A stretch of 64,000 bases of DNA from Synechococcus sp. PCC 7502 (GCF_000317085.1 NC_019702.1:2572394-2636393); one strand, 5' to 3'. Positions 1-9,387 are shown, counted from the first letter of the stretch. Notes: generated by a model from the sequence alone, not told the origin. Program-made: numbers and translations.

Positions 1-350
1 TGAATTTGTTGCTTATTTACGACTACGCCATTAATTCGGGTACGATTACTTTTTGCCGTAATTTCTCGACTACAGATAATTTGATTTTCCTCAATTAAAT
101 CAATTTCTTGACTGGCTAACCACTCCGTCACTACGGAATTAGGCTTAAAAACTGCCTCGATCGCCGCCCGTTCTGTCCCTGTTCGCATAAACTTTGCCGT
201 AATTTTCCCACCCAAAGCCGCATCTAGGGCATCTAAAATAATGGACTTACCTGCCCCTGTTTCACCTGTGAGGATATTTAAGCCTGGGTGGAGTTCTAAT
301 TCCAGATAATCAATTAGAGCAAAGTTTTGAATTTTTAAACTCAAGAGCAT
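1..350 (-). CDS. recN: DNA repair protein RecN, N-terminal part (runs off the window)
   Basis: This is the first 116 codons of an SMC-like ATPase that acts in recombinational repair of double-strand breaks. I translated the minus strand from the ATG at 350-348. It begins MLLSLKIQNFALIDYLELEL and continues into the Walker A segment GETGAGKSIILDAL (about residues 29-42), the N-terminal signature of RecN. The family is usually about 550-600 residues, so most of the gene, including the coiled coil and the C-terminal ATPase half, lies to the left of the window. The gene is divergent from the small membrane protein at 642, with a 291-base gap in which I see only one HIP1 octamer near 586. The RecN assignment is firm because the N-terminus is highly characteristic. 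Confidence 0.88.
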   Translation of the reverse strand, partial: MLLSLKIQNFALIDYLELELHPGLNILTGETGAGKSIILDALDAALGGKITAKFMRTGTERAAIEAVFKPNSVVTEWLASQEIDLIEENQIICSREITAKSNRTRINGVVVNKQQI

Positions 351-641
351 GGGGCTTGTTGTTGTTGGCTACTCCAAAGTTTAACAGAGCTTTAGCTATG
401 AGAAAGTTTACTAAAAAATCTCACGCATTGATAGACCTAAATGCCTGCTACGGTCGTAAAACGGGAACCTCGTTAGAAATTCTGACATCATTTGTTTGAT
501 ATACTTAAAACAGGTTACGGAAACTCCATAAATTCCAATTCCTGTCGAAGTCCAGACTATGCCCACTGCTACACCACAAAAAGCGATCGCTAGTTAATTA
601 AGTTTATTACTTGTTGGGTTTTGTAGCCCTAGGGGGTAAGA

Positions 642-1052
642 GTGAATAGAAACTTAAACTTGGTTAAAAATGGACTTATTGCCGCAGCATTGATGAATAT
701 CGGCGGTGTTCTCGTGTTTTCACGGGGATTTACTAATGTGGCTATTAACAATGCCGATCCCATTGTAATGTCGAATTTTGGACTCCTCATGATTATTGTG
801 TGGGGGCTAACTTACCTTAGTGCTGCATTCATTCACTCAAACATCAAATGGCTGGTTGGAGCCTTTGCTATAGAGAAACTGGTCTATGTTGTAGCTTGGA
901 TTCAGTGGATTTTGGGAAATAGTCTTGCACCACTTTATTCCAAGGACGTTTTTGCTGGGATTTTTTATAGTATTTACGGGCTAAATGATTTAGTATTTAT
1001 GCTGTTTTTTGCTTGGGTATTTTTATCTATGCACGCTGAAAACCATACCTAA
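642..1052 (+). CDS. Uncharacterised small integral membrane protein, 136 aa
   Basis: I do not recognise the family. The protein has four hydrophobic stretches, at about residues 8-27, 45-64, 70-92 and 105-130, so it is probably a four-helix inner-membrane protein. The start is a GTG at 642, chosen because AGGGGG lies five bases upstream (631-636) and the first helix follows at once. There is no signal cleavage site, metal motif or charged cluster to suggest a function. It stands alone: recN is divergent upstream, and the allantoinase gene converges from downstream with a repeat element between them. A role in the purine-catabolism island next door is not supported. Confidence 0.6.
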   Translation: MNRNLNLVKNGLIAAALMNIGGVLVFSRGFTNVAINNADPIVMSNFGLLMIIVWGLTYLSAAFIHSNIKWLVGAFAIEKLVYVVAWIQWILGNSLAPLYSKDVFAGIFYSIYGLNDLVFMLFFAWVFLSMHAENHT

Positions 1053-1120
1053 CAGATCGCTCATCTATGGCTGCCAGTGGCACAATTATCCGTAAGTTGA
1101 CTCAAACACAATTTTTGATG

Positions 1121-1146
1121 GGTGGTGTTAAAGAGGGCAGGATCGT
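1121..1146 (-). repeat. 26-bp element, left copy of an inverted pair bounding the purine island
   Basis: Read on the minus strand, this segment matches 5421-5446 on the plus strand at 24 of 26 positions; the shared 18-base core is TCCTGCCCTCTTTAACAC. The two copies are in opposite orientation. Each lies in a convergent intergenic gap, between the 3' ends of two genes. It may be a dispersed intergenic repeat or a terminator-associated element. I found no third copy by eye. Confidence 0.6.
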
Positions 1147-1206
1147 ATTTTGCTTTAATTTGATTAGGGCTTGTTTTTGATCGCTACTCAAAAGTTAGCA
1201 GAGTCT

Positions 1207-2130
1207 TTAAGTGGCTTGAGGTTGATGGTGTTTATGCCAGTGATCGGCAATATCGATGCGCCGACAGAGCCAAACCTGTTCATGATTCTGCACATAATCA
1301 AGGAATCTTGCTAAAGCTGCTGCCCGCCCTGGTCTCCCTGCAAGGCGACAATGTAAACCAATACTCATCATTTTAGGTGCCGTTTCCCCCTCAGCATACA
1401 AAACATCAAATGCATCACGCAAATAGGCAAAAAACTGATCTCCACTATTAAACCCTTGGGCTGTAGCAAAGCGCATATCGTTATTATCAAGGGTATAGGG
1501 AATTACTAGATGGGGTTTATGGGTATTCTGCGAGTTGGGATAAATCCAATAGGGTAGATCATCGGCATAGCTATCGGAATCATAGAGAAAACCGCCTTCT
1601 TCGATTACGAGCTTTTGAGAATTGGCACTAGTTCTACCCGTGTACCAGCCCAGGGGACGACTACCAGTGACTTCGGTATGAATGGCGATCGCTTTGTGTA
1701 AATGCTCCCGTTCCACCACCTCGGGTAAATATTTATAGTCAATCCAGCGATAACCATGACTGGCAATTTCCCAGTCTGCCTCTTGCATAGCTGCCACAGC
1801 CTCAGGGTTACGAGCTAAAGCCATAGCCACCCCATAGACAGTAATTGGAATCTGCCGTTGGCTAAATAACCGATGCAATCGCCAAAAACCCGCCCGACTG
1901 CCATATTCATACATCGATTCCATGTTCATGTGCCGCATTCCCGCAAATGGTTCTGCCCCAATAATTTCTGAGAGGAAGGTTTCTGAAGCACTATCACCAT
2001 GTAAAATACAGGTCTCTCCACCTTCTTCATAGTTGATCACGAACTGTACAGCTATGCGGGCTTGGCTATGCCATTGGGGATGGGGTGGATACTGACCGTA
2101 GCCAATTAAATCTCGAGGATATGGATTCAT
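1207..2130 (-). CDS. puuE: Allantoinase, PuuE/polysaccharide-deacetylase type
   Basis: This enzyme hydrolyses allantoin to allantoate. The start MNPYPRDLIGYGQYPPHPQW is typical of PuuE-type allantoinases, which use a NodB-like deacetylase fold and are unrelated to the amidohydrolase AllB. Visible landmarks are FVINYEEGGE (about residues 31-40), YEYGSRAGFWRL (about 74-85), a SHGYRWIDY segment (about 124-132) and GLHCRLAGRPGR near the C-terminus. The length of 307 residues is normal. It is the last gene of the minus arm, four bases after the OHCU decarboxylase stop, so it is surely co-transcribed with it. Characterised PuuE enzymes do not need a bound metal. A generic polysaccharide deacetylase is possible in principle, but the neighbours make allantoinase far more likely. 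Confidence 0.9.
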   Translation of the reverse strand: MNPYPRDLIGYGQYPPHPQWHSQARIAVQFVINYEEGGETCILHGDSASETFLSEIIGAEPFAGMRHMNMESMYEYGSRAGFWRLHRLFSQRQIPITVYGVAMALARNPEAVAAMQEADWEIASHGYRWIDYKYLPEVVEREHLHKAIAIHTEVTGSRPLGWYTGRTSANSQKLVIEEGGFLYDSDSYADDLPYWIYPNSQNTHKPHLVIPYTLDNNDMRFATAQGFNSGDQFFAYLRDAFDVLYAEGETAPKMMSIGLHCRLAGRPGRAAALARFLDYVQNHEQVWLCRRIDIADHWHKHHQPQAT

Positions 2131-2134
2131 AGTT

Positions 2135-2632
2135 TTAGGAAATCACTAAATCGTAGAGGCGAAATCGAGCAATTTCTTTGATTTCAGCGATCGCCCGATT
2201 TAATTCAAGATCAAGGGAATTTTGCAAACGGGTTTTAAATGCTTCTAAAATACTAGTCTTAGTATGATTTCTAACGGCAATAATAAACGGAAATCCAAAT
2301 CGCTGGCGGTAGGCATGATTTAAGGATTGAAACAGATTGTATTCCTCCGAACTTAAACTATCTAAACCAATACTAGATTGCTCTCTTACGGATGCTTCTG
2401 CCATTTTGATGCGATCGCCAAGACTAGGATGGGCACAAATTAGTTTATGTTTACGATCAAAGCTCATGGCATCAACGGTATCTAACAAGTTTTTATATAA
2501 TTGTTCAACAGTTAGAACTGGTAGTTTGTCCCAAGTTTGATTCACAATTTCAGGAGTATCCTCAAAAACTGTACCTAAAGCAAGGGTAAATGCCAAGCGA
2601 TCCATTTGGTTAAGCTGTTGAATTATGTACAT
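2135..2632 (-). CDS. uraD: 2-oxo-4-hydroxy-4-carboxy-5-ureidoimidazoline (OHCU) decarboxylase
   Basis: This enzyme decarboxylates OHCU stereospecifically to S-allantoin, the third step from urate. The 165 residues match the family in length. They show the catalytic-histidine segment CAHPSLGDRIKMAEAS (about residues 66-81), then LNHAYRQRFGFPFIIAVR (about 105-122), which is the family signature. The gene starts nine bases after the HIU hydrolase stop and ends four bases before the allantoinase, making a three-gene unit read in pathway order. Some bacteria fuse this domain to other pathway enzymes; here it stands alone. One short reverse reading frame inside it is a shadow. I see no defect in the gene. 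Confidence 0.93.
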   Translation of the reverse strand: MYIIQQLNQMDRLAFTLALGTVFEDTPEIVNQTWDKLPVLTVEQLYKNLLDTVDAMSFDRKHKLICAHPSLGDRIKMAEASVREQSSIGLDSLSSEEYNLFQSLNHAYRQRFGFPFIIAVRNHTKTSILEAFKTRLQNSLDLELNRAIAEIKEIARFRLYDLVIS

Positions 2633-2641
2633 AGTTAAAAA

Positions 2642-2995
2642 CTAGCTGCCACGATAGGTACTGTAAGACCAAGGAGAAACTAGGAGGGGAACATGATAAT
2701 GCTGATCTGGATTGTCAACGCCAAAGCGAATGGGAATGCGCTCAAAAAACGGGAGGCTATTGGGTGGATAAAACTCGGAGAAATAGGTGCCAATCACAAA
2801 AACCAGTTCATACACCCCTGATTTTAAGTCTCCATCAGCTAATAAAATCGCTCTACCATCGGAGTTTGTCGTTTCAAACTTCACGGTGCTACCCAGACCA
2901 CTAACCGGATCGATAGACCATAATTCGATCACAATCGATGGAGCAGGACGACCCCGCACAGTGTCTAAAATATGAGTTGTAAGCTTTCCCGACAT
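2642..2995 (-). CDS. uraH: 5-hydroxyisourate hydrolase (transthyretin-like)
   Basis: This enzyme opens 5-hydroxyisourate to OHCU. The 117-residue protein has the N-terminal HIUase signature LTTHILDTVRGRPAPS (residues 5-20) and ends in YRGS, the C-terminal tetrapeptide that separates true HIU hydrolases from transthyretin. There is no signal peptide, so it acts in the cytoplasm. It is the first gene of the minus arm. Its ATG lies 11 bases from a perfect 17-bp palindrome (3007-3023), a likely operator. It is divergent from the urate hydroxylase at 3118, which makes its substrate. The assignment is firm. Confidence 0.95.
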   Translation of the reverse strand: MSGKLTTHILDTVRGRPAPSIVIELWSIDPVSGLGSTVKFETTNSDGRAILLADGDLKSGVYELVFVIGTYFSEFYPPNSLPFFERIPIRFGVDNPDQHYHVPLLVSPWSYSTYRGS

Positions 2996-3006
2996 ATTAA
3001 TTTAAA

Positions 3007-3023
3007 ATGTATACTGTATACAT
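3007..3023. promoter_or_regulatory. Putative operator O1 of the purine island (8-1-8 palindrome)
   Basis: The sequence ATGTATACTGTATACAT is a perfect inverted repeat around the T at 3015, and it contains two GTATAC hexamers. It lies 11 bases upstream of the uraH start. A second palindrome with the same 13-base core lies at 3094-3110, 87 bp away centre to centre. The form suggests a homodimeric repressor site, for example of the GntR class. That regulator family is an inference; no regulator gene is in the window. Confidence 0.7.
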
Positions 3024-3093
3024 TAACTAAAGCAATTGATTTAAATTGTAATCGTCCATACAGAATTGCCATTGAGGTTTTGATAAATTTAGT

Positions 3094-3110
3094 TTGTATA
3101 CTGTATACAA
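3094..3110. promoter_or_regulatory. Putative operator O2 of the purine island (8-1-8 palindrome)
   Basis: The sequence TTGTATACTGTATACAA is a perfect inverted repeat around the T at 3102, seven bases before the ATG of the urate hydroxylase. It differs from O1 only at the two outermost bases. A possible -35 (TTGAGG, 3074-3079) would put the -10 over the left half of this palindrome, so binding here should block transcription start. The promoter placement is tentative; the palindrome is not. Confidence 0.7.
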
Positions 3111-3117
3111 TGCTTTC

Positions 3118-4281
3118 ATGTACAACCTTAAAGTCGCAATTATCGGTGCTGGTATTGGTGGCTTAACGGCGGGAATTGCCCTACGGCGCATGGGATACTC
3201 GGTCGAAATCTATGATAAAGCTTCTGCCCTCAAACCCGCAGGTGCAGGAATATCTCTGTGGTCAAATGGGGTTAAGGTCTTAAATTGGCTGGGGCTAGGT
3301 GAGGCGATCGCTGCCATTGGTGGACGCATGGATCGGATGGAATATCGCACCCATACCAATGAACTCCTAAGTGATATTGATCTAAATCCTCTGTTTGCCC
3401 GAGTCGGACAACGCCCCTATCCAGTTTCCCGTAGTGATTTACAACGCATATTACTAGATGCTTTTGGTGAAGAGAATGTCCAACTCCAGTCAAAATGTAT
3501 TGGCATTACCGAAGAAGCGGACGGGGTAACTGCGATTTTCGAGCATGGGCACTCAACCAAAGTTGATTTATTAATCGGTGCCGATGGTATTCATTCTCTT
3601 GCTCGCACCTATGTTGCTGGCAGTGAGGTAGAACCACGCTATGCGGACTATGTTAACTGGAATGGCTTAGTTGCAGCTAATCCTAATATTTCTCCTAGTG
3701 ATGTGTGGGGAATTTATGTGGGTGAAGGTAAGCGTGCCTCGATGATGCCGATTGGGGGCGATCGCTTCTATTTCTTTTTTGGTGCGCCTATGCCTAAAGG
3801 AACTGTAGTTGAACCCTGTGATCGGCAGTTGGAACTCAAGAATTTATTTTACAACTGGGCTACCCCTGTGCAGAATCTGATTATGCAGATTAATCCCTTA
3901 GAAACTAATCGCCTAGAAATTAGCGATCTTGATCCCCTAGAACATATTGTGCGAGGACGGGTGGCACTGCTCGGTGATTCTGCCCATGCTTCAACCCCTA
4001 CCCTTGGACAAGGTGGCTGTCAGGCAATGGAAGATGCAGAAATTCTCTGTCGTTATTTAATTACCACAAATTTAAGCGTGGAGGATGCACTGATACGATA
4101 TGAAAGCGATCGCAAGGAACGGACAAATTCTTTAGTATTAAAGGCACGCAAACGGGCTGATATTATCTATGGGAAAGACCCAGAAGCTACCCAGCAATGG
4201 TATGCCAGCCTCAAACAAGAGGATGAAAAGGATGTAATTAATGCTCTTGCTAAGGTGATTTTGGCAGGACCATTTCATTAA
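3118..4281 (+). CDS. hpxO: FAD-dependent urate hydroxylase (HpxO-like flavoprotein monooxygenase)
   Basis: This predicted NAD(P)H- and FAD-dependent hydroxylase turns urate into 5-hydroxyisourate. From the ATG at 3118 the 387-residue protein begins MYNLKVAIIGAGIGGLTAGI, with the GxGxxG dinucleotide-binding fold at once. It then shows LIGADGIHS in the middle and GDSAHASTPTLGQGGCQAME (about residues 285-304), the second FAD motif of the class A flavin monooxygenases. An upstream TTG at 3094 is in frame but would lie inside the operator palindrome, so I prefer 3118. HpxO and related hydroxylases such as 3-hydroxybenzoate hydroxylases look alike; the divergent uraH-uraD-puuE arm decides for urate. 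The Rieske gene follows after 24 bases. Confidence 0.87.
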   Translation: MYNLKVAIIGAGIGGLTAGIALRRMGYSVEIYDKASALKPAGAGISLWSNGVKVLNWLGLGEAIAAIGGRMDRMEYRTHTNELLSDIDLNPLFARVGQRPYPVSRSDLQRILLDAFGEENVQLQSKCIGITEEADGVTAIFEHGHSTKVDLLIGADGIHSLARTYVAGSEVEPRYADYVNWNGLVAANPNISPSDVWGIYVGEGKRASMMPIGGDRFYFFFGAPMPKGTVVEPCDRQLELKNLFYNWATPVQNLIMQINPLETNRLEISDLDPLEHIVRGRVALLGDSAHASTPTLGQGGCQAMEDAEILCRYLITTNLSVEDALIRYESDRKERTNSLVLKARKRADIIYGKDPEATQQWYASLKQEDEKDVINALAKVILAGPFH

Positions 4282-4305
4282 AAATTAAAAATTGGAGAAC
4301 TCCCC

Positions 4306-5343
4306 ATGCTAGTTACAAAACAACCCGTACTTCGTAAATTTTGGTATCCTGTCATTCCGATCGCCAATTTAAGTGATGGACCAAAATCCTTTACCTTACT
4401 TGAGCAAAAAATTGTGTTATGGCTGGATGAATTAGGGAAACCTGCCGCCGCTAAAGATCAGTGTTGTCATCGCTCTGCTCAATTATCTTTAGGAACCGTA
4501 GAAAATGGAGCGATCGTCTGTCCCTATCATGGCTGGCAATTTGACCGCGCTGGTAATTGTGTGCATATTCCCCAATCCCAAAATATCTCCGTTCCCTCAG
4601 CTTCCAGAATCAACGCCTATAAGTGTACAGAACGCTATGGCTATGTTTGGGTGTGTTTGGATGAACCGATCGCCGAAGTTCCCACCATTACCGAGGCATT
4701 TGAGCCAAACTTTCGCTTGATCCGTGAATTTTATGAACCTTGGAAGTGTGCAGGGTTAAGGGTAATGGAAAATGAATTTGACTTTGCCCATCCCACTTTT
4801 GTCCATACAGGTACCTTTGGTAGTAAAGATCACCCCACGCCCGAACTATTAGAGATCGTGGAAACGCCTGAAGGGTTAAAAGGACAAGCCAAGCAGATTG
4901 TGGTCAATACTAAACTCCAACAGCAAAATCTGAAAATGGATACAGTTGAGACCTATCGCATCCTCGATATGGAATGGTTTATGCCCTTTACAATCAAACT
5001 ACGGATTAATTATGCCAATGGACTAGCTCATATTATCGTTAATACCATGACTCCCATTGATGATGCAAATTCCCAAATGGTACAGTTTTGCCTCCGCAAC
5101 GACACAGAGGCAGACACCCCAACCAAGGATGTGGTGGCGTTTGACCGGGCAGTAACCCTTGAAGATAAGAGGATTCTGGAAACCACTAACTATGATGTGC
5201 CGCTTGTCCCTACTTCTGAACAGAATATGTTCACTGATAAACCTGGACTACTCATGCGTAAAAAACTCATGGCATTACTTAAAGCCCATGGCGAAACCGA
5301 GCAAACAGCGACTTGGTATATGCCTCGTCCAGTTACCCCTTAA
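4306..5343 (+). CDS. Rieske 2Fe-2S oxygenase alpha subunit, possibly HpxD-like
   Basis: This is a Rieske-type non-haem iron oxygenase. The cluster ligands C53-x-H55 and C72-x2-H75 (CPYHGWQF) are separated by 16 residues, as usual. The mononuclear iron ligands follow as D159-x2-H162-x4-H167. The length of 345 residues fits the single-component or VanA/PaO-like group. It follows the urate hydroxylase by 24 bases in the same unit. In Klebsiella the hpxDE genes (Rieske oxygenase plus reductase) carry out the hypoxanthine-to-xanthine step, so this gene could supply an upstream step of the pathway. No reductase gene is nearby, so a shared ferredoxin/FNR would have to feed it. The substrate is an inference. 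It was not chosen from pheophorbide oxygenase or vanillate demethylase homology alone. Confidence 0.8.
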   Translation: MLVTKQPVLRKFWYPVIPIANLSDGPKSFTLLEQKIVLWLDELGKPAAAKDQCCHRSAQLSLGTVENGAIVCPYHGWQFDRAGNCVHIPQSQNISVPSASRINAYKCTERYGYVWVCLDEPIAEVPTITEAFEPNFRLIREFYEPWKCAGLRVMENEFDFAHPTFVHTGTFGSKDHPTPELLEIVETPEGLKGQAKQIVVNTKLQQQNLKMDTVETYRILDMEWFMPFTIKLRINYANGLAHIIVNTMTPIDDANSQMVQFCLRNDTEADTPTKDVVAFDRAVTLEDKRILETTNYDVPLVPTSEQNMFTDKPGLLMRKKLMALLKAHGETEQTATWYMPRPVTP

Positions 5344-5420
5344 AACTTTAGGCGTAGACTAATTTAACTTTTTTAACAGGGGAATCGGTTTGGTAAAACG
5401 GTTTAGTTGAGTGGCAGAAG

Positions 5421-5446
5421 ACGCTCCTGCCCTCTTTAACACTACC
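5421..5446 (+). repeat. 26-bp element, right copy of an inverted pair bounding the purine island
   Basis: This is the partner of 1121-1146, with 24 of 26 bases the same in opposite orientation and 18 contiguous identical bases (5425-5442). It lies between the convergent 3' ends of the Rieske gene and rpoC2. A short self-complementary part (GGCAG near 5413 with CTGCC at 5427-5431) could form a weak hairpin there, but no T-run follows. Confidence 0.6.
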
Positions 5447-5457
5447 AAAAGTTCTAA

Positions 5458-8400
5458 CTACTCAATCATTTCATCATCATCAATATCATCCTCGTCTTCG
5501 TATTCAACTCCGTCATCAACTAGTTCATCTTCAATATCACTACTAAAGTTCATAGGTTGATAAGTTCTGGCAATGCGATCGTCAATAATCATATCGTCAG
5601 ATTTATCGTCAAAGGTAAGAGGAGAGTCATAAATTATCTCTTCCAAAGTGTCTGATTCTAAATCTATAGTTGGATTTTCATAGGCATTAAATCCCGTACC
5701 CGCAGGAATTAAGCGCCCGATAATTACGTTTTCCTTAAGTCCGCGTAGCCAGTCAGATTTACCCTCAATCGCTGCTTCGGTTAAAACTCTAGTAGTTTCT
5801 TGGAAACTAGCCGCCGAGATGAAACTATCAGTATTAAGACTGGCTTTAGTAATACCCATTAAGACTGGAGTATATTCAGCAGGAACACCGCCCGTAATTG
5901 CCATTGCCTCATTGATTTGTTCAACTTGATGTAAATCCACTAACTCTCCAGGTAGTCGAGTCGTATCACCGCCATCATCAATCCGCACTTTTGAAGTCAT
6001 TTGCTTTACAACAACCTCAATGTGCTTGTCGGAAATATCTACGCCTTGAGATTGGTAGACAGATTGAACCTGATTGACTAAAAATTCCTGTACTTTTTGC
6101 AAGCTCTTTAGTGCCGCATCCTTAATCGAATCAGTTTCTCGATAGAACTTAAAGTAGATCTCCAAGATATCATGGGGATTAGCAGGTCCATCGGTAATTG
6201 GTTCCGCAGCATGCAAAATTTGTCCGTCGGAGACAATTAAACTTTGTCCTGGTCCAATTAAATAGTCAGTTACAGTTCCATCATCTTCCAAAATTTTGAC
6301 TTCAACATTTTCATCGGCATCATATACAACCTGAACTTTGCCCCCTCTTTGTGCCAATATACACATCTCTTTAGGCTTGCGTCCTTCCAGTAGTTCTTCA
6401 ATCCGAGGTAGCCCTTGAATGATATCTCCCGTTTTGGCACGTTCAAATACTAGCAATGCCAAGCTATCTCCTCTTTGCACCAAATCAGTATCTGAAATTT
6501 GTAAGACGGCACCTTGGGAAACTAAATAGGGACGACCTTTACGAATGATGGCAAAATTGTCACCAACCTCAATAACTTGACCAGATTCAGGTAAAACCGC
6601 ATTGCTACCAAGCACATCGCCAGACTTTACTAGGTCTCCAACCTTGATTTTGGCAGTATTACAGTTAATTCTCAAAAGGTCTTCATCAGTTACCAATAAA
6701 ATTCGGCGTACTAGTTCATCCCCTTCACGAATACCCCTAACTATGCCAGACTGTTTACATAAAATTTGTGTTAAAGCTACAACAGCACCTGGAGCGATCG
6801 CTTCCCCATCGGATACTAAAATTTGCGTAGATGTACTACCTTGAGTGGGATCAGCCGCAATATCTTGACGTACAATTAATGACTCTAAGATTACAAGCTG
6901 AAGCTTGAAGGTATCTGGATCACTTTCATCAGCCACAAACTCAATATCAGCAGCTAATTGGGGTGAATCCGTATCAATTTCTAGGACAAGCTGAGTATGC
7001 AGCAAATCCAGCCCATCAATAGATTTAACTCTTTCTCCATCTTTATAGGGAAGACGTTGAACAGCTCTTAATTTAATGGAACGTCCAGTCTGATTAACTG
7101 ACTCTTGACTGGGAACTGGAGGCTGATCTGGAACTTCAAATTCTTCTACAGGTCGTAACAGTAATGCTGAACCTTCGGGAGTTTCTACATATTCAACATA
7201 CCTGAGTTCCTGAGATATAAGTCCAGGCATCACTTCATCGCTAGGGTTGGCTAGGTTACCATGCTTACGCATAGCTGTTTGGGGATCATCTGTTAAATAT
7301 AGATCACCAGGTTTGATTACAATTTCTCTCAAAATGTCATTCTTTTGAGTGACTTCGACCACCCCTGAACTTTGAGCAAAAATATCTTTAACGACCTCGG
7401 TGCCAACTTCAATATATTGTCCATCCTCAACTAATAATAGAGAAATATCTTTATTAACTTCATGACATTCTTCTGGAATCCAGAGTAGGGTACCACCTTT
7501 AACTACTTCGTGTCCTTGCTTACCCTTACTACGTTTAGCAACTTCAACTCCAGAATATTTGATAATTCCTCCGCTATTGGTGCGATAAGTATCATCTATT
7601 AATTCAGCAATAACCTGATTAGTAATAACCTTGGTACCCGGAGTAGCCTTTAAGGAAAACCTTTGCCCGCTCTGTGCCTCTAGGATATAGTGCTCTCCTC
7701 CTTGGTGGATTTCCTTTTCCACTTTTGCTTCATCTAAAACTACAGAAGCAGTAATAATCTCCACTTCACGGCTATTGCGGCTATCAACCTGATTTAATCG
7801 AACTACACCACCATGCTCTGTAATCAGACGAGTTTCTGCCAACACACCCTCAATATTAATGCGATCGCCATTTTTAACCACAGGCTCAGCGCCAGGGGGT
7901 AAGTTATATACCTCGCCACCCAGAACCCAAATTAAACCTCCTCTAGGAGCTATGTAGCTAGTATTACCTTGGCGATCTCTTTTCTGCTCAGGGATTAAGT
8001 CTGGGAGCAGAACCTCACCAGATAAATCTGAAACAACATCTTTAGTTGCTTTTTCCGTAGTTTTACGAGCAGTTCTACCTGCGGCAGGAACCTCGGCAAT
8101 TAATCTACCTACTTTGACTTTTTCGCCATCCTTAACTAGTAAAGTTGAACCTTGGGAAACTGATAGAACTTCTTTTTTGCCGCCACCCTCTAGGCTAATA
8201 TCTCCGTCCGCTTCAACAATCAGGGCATCTTCCCCGTGACGAGTCCGCAGAGGACGTACCCGTAACTTCTTAGTAAACTTAACTGTACTATCAAATCCAG
8301 CCCGATATTGCTGAGCCACTTCACCAGTGAATACCCCGCCAGTGTGGAACGTTCTCATCGTTAACTGAGTTCCAGGTTCACCAATGGACTGAGCGGCAAT

Positions 8401-9387
8401 AATTCCCACAGCTTCACCAATATCAACAAACTTAGCATGGGCAAGACTCCAGCCATAACAAGCTTGGCAAACTGATCTAGTTGAAGCACAAGTTAATGCC
8501 GATCTAATTAAAACCTTCTCAACTCCAGCTTTTACAACTTCCTTTGATAACTCATCGGAAATAGCTTCATTTCTAGCAACAATTACCTCTCCAGTTTGAG
8601 GATTAACTATGTCTTCAGCCGCAACACGACCAAACAGCCGATCTTCAAGCTTAATAAGCGTGCGATCGCCATCCTTCATTGCTCCAACTGTAATACCACG
8701 ATCAGTTCCACAATCAATTTCTCGAATAATTACATCTTGAGAAACATCCACCAATCGTCGAGTAAGATAACCTGAGTCTGCGGTACGTAAGGCAGTATCA
8801 ACCAATCCCTTTCTTGCTCCATAGGATGAAATTATATACTCAGTTACAGTTAATCCTTCACGGAAATTAGTTTTAATAGGCAAGTCGATAATTTCGCCTT
8901 GAGGATTTGCCATTAACCCTCTCATTCCCACTAACTGACGTACTTGAGAAATATTTCCCCTTGCCCCTGAAAATGCCATCATATAAACAGAATTCAAAGG
9001 GTTGTTACTTTTGAAATTCTTTACAACCTCATCTTTCAACGACTCATTAGTCTGATTCCAAGTATCAATTACTTTTTGAAATCTTTCAACCTCAGTAATT
9101 TCACCACGGGTGTATCGATTCTCCGTTGATTCTATTTCAGCCTCTGCTTCTCTTAATAACTCTTTTTTCTTAGGAGGGATTTGCAAATCATCCACGCTAA
9201 TAGATACCCCAGCTTGGGTCGCATAGCGAAATCCTAATGATTTTAGCTCATCAGCCATACTTGCAGCAGCGAAGGTTCCATGGTTAGTGAAAGCTCTGGC
9301 AATTAACTTCTTGAGTTGCCCTTTATCAACTGTGCGATTAATAAAAATTCTAGGTGAGTTTTGGTCAGATGTGTTTAAATCTGTCAT
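5458..9387 (-). CDS. rpoC2: RNA polymerase beta-prime subunit, C-terminal part (RpoC2)
   Basis: This is the downstream half of the split beta-prime subunit that is diagnostic of cyanobacteria and plastids. At 1309 residues it has the usual length. Near the N-terminus are [20 protein letters not shown] and, further on, [16 protein letters not shown], the trigger-loop region. A cysteine set (CGT, then [14 protein letters not shown]) fits the zinc site. Next comes [20 protein letters not shown] and a long stretch of repeating sandwich-barrel segments, the cyanobacterial insertion, before the C-terminal [20 protein letters not shown] region. The last 40 residues are very acidic. It is the third gene of the rpoB operon, 61 bases after rpoC1, and ends with TAG. 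That shows TAG is a normal stop codon here. Confidence 0.98.
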   Translation of the reverse strand: MTDLNTSDQNSPRIFINRTVDKGQLKKLIARAFTNHGTFAAASMADELKSLGFRYATQAGVSISVDDLQIPPKKKELLREAEAEIESTENRYTRGEITEVERFQKVIDTWNQTNESLKDEVVKNFKSNNPLNSVYMMAFSGARGNISQVRQLVGMRGLMANPQGEIIDLPIKTNFREGLTVTEYIISSYGARKGLVDTALRTADSGYLTRRLVDVSQDVIIREIDCGTDRGITVGAMKDGDRTLIKLEDRLFGRVAAEDIVNPQTGEVIVARNEAISDELSKEVVKAGVEKVLIRSALTCASTRSVCQACYGWSLAHAKFVDIGEAVGIIAAQSIGEPGTQLTMRTFHTGGVFTGEVAQQYRAGFDSTVKFTKKLRVRPLRTRHGEDALIVEADGDISLEGGGKKEVLSVSQGSTLLVKDGEKVKVGRLIAEVPAAGRTARKTTEKATKDVVSDLSGEVLLPDLIPEQKRDRQGNTSYIAPRGGLIWVLGGEVYNLPPGAEPVVKNGDRINIEGVLAETRLITEHGGVVRLNQVDSRNSREVEIITASVVLDEAKVEKEIHQGGEHYILEAQSGQRFSLKATPGTKVITNQVIAELIDDTYRTNSGGIIKYSGVEVAKRSKGKQGHEVVKGGTLLWIPEECHEVNKDISLLLVEDGQYIEVGTEVVKDIFAQSSGVVEVTQKNDILREIVIKPGDLYLTDDPQTAMRKHGNLANPSDEVMPGLISQELRYVEYVETPEGSALLLRPVEEFEVPDQPPVPSQESVNQTGRSIKLRAVQRLPYKDGERVKSIDGLDLLHTQLVLEIDTDSPQLAADIEFVADESDPDTFKLQLVILESLIVRQDIAADPTQGSTSTQILVSDGEAIAPGAVVALTQILCKQSGIVRGIREGDELVRRILLVTDEDLLRINCNTAKIKVGDLVKSGDVLGSNAVLPESGQVIEVGDNFAIIRKGRPYLVSQGAVLQISDTDLVQRGDSLALLVFERAKTGDIIQGLPRIEELLEGRKPKEMCILAQRGGKVQVVYDADENVEVKILEDDGTVTDYLIGPGQSLIVSDGQILHAAEPITDGPANPHDILEIYFKFYRETDSIKDAALKSLQKVQEFLVNQVQSVYQSQGVDISDKHIEVVVKQMTSKVRIDDGGDTTRLPGELVDLHQVEQINEAMAITGGVPAEYTPVLMGITKASLNTDSFISAASFQETTRVLTEAAIEGKSDWLRGLKENVIIGRLIPAGTGFNAYENPTIDLESDTLEEIIYDSPLTFDDKSDDMIIDDRIARTYQPMNFSSDIEDELVDDGVEYEDEDDIDDDEMIE

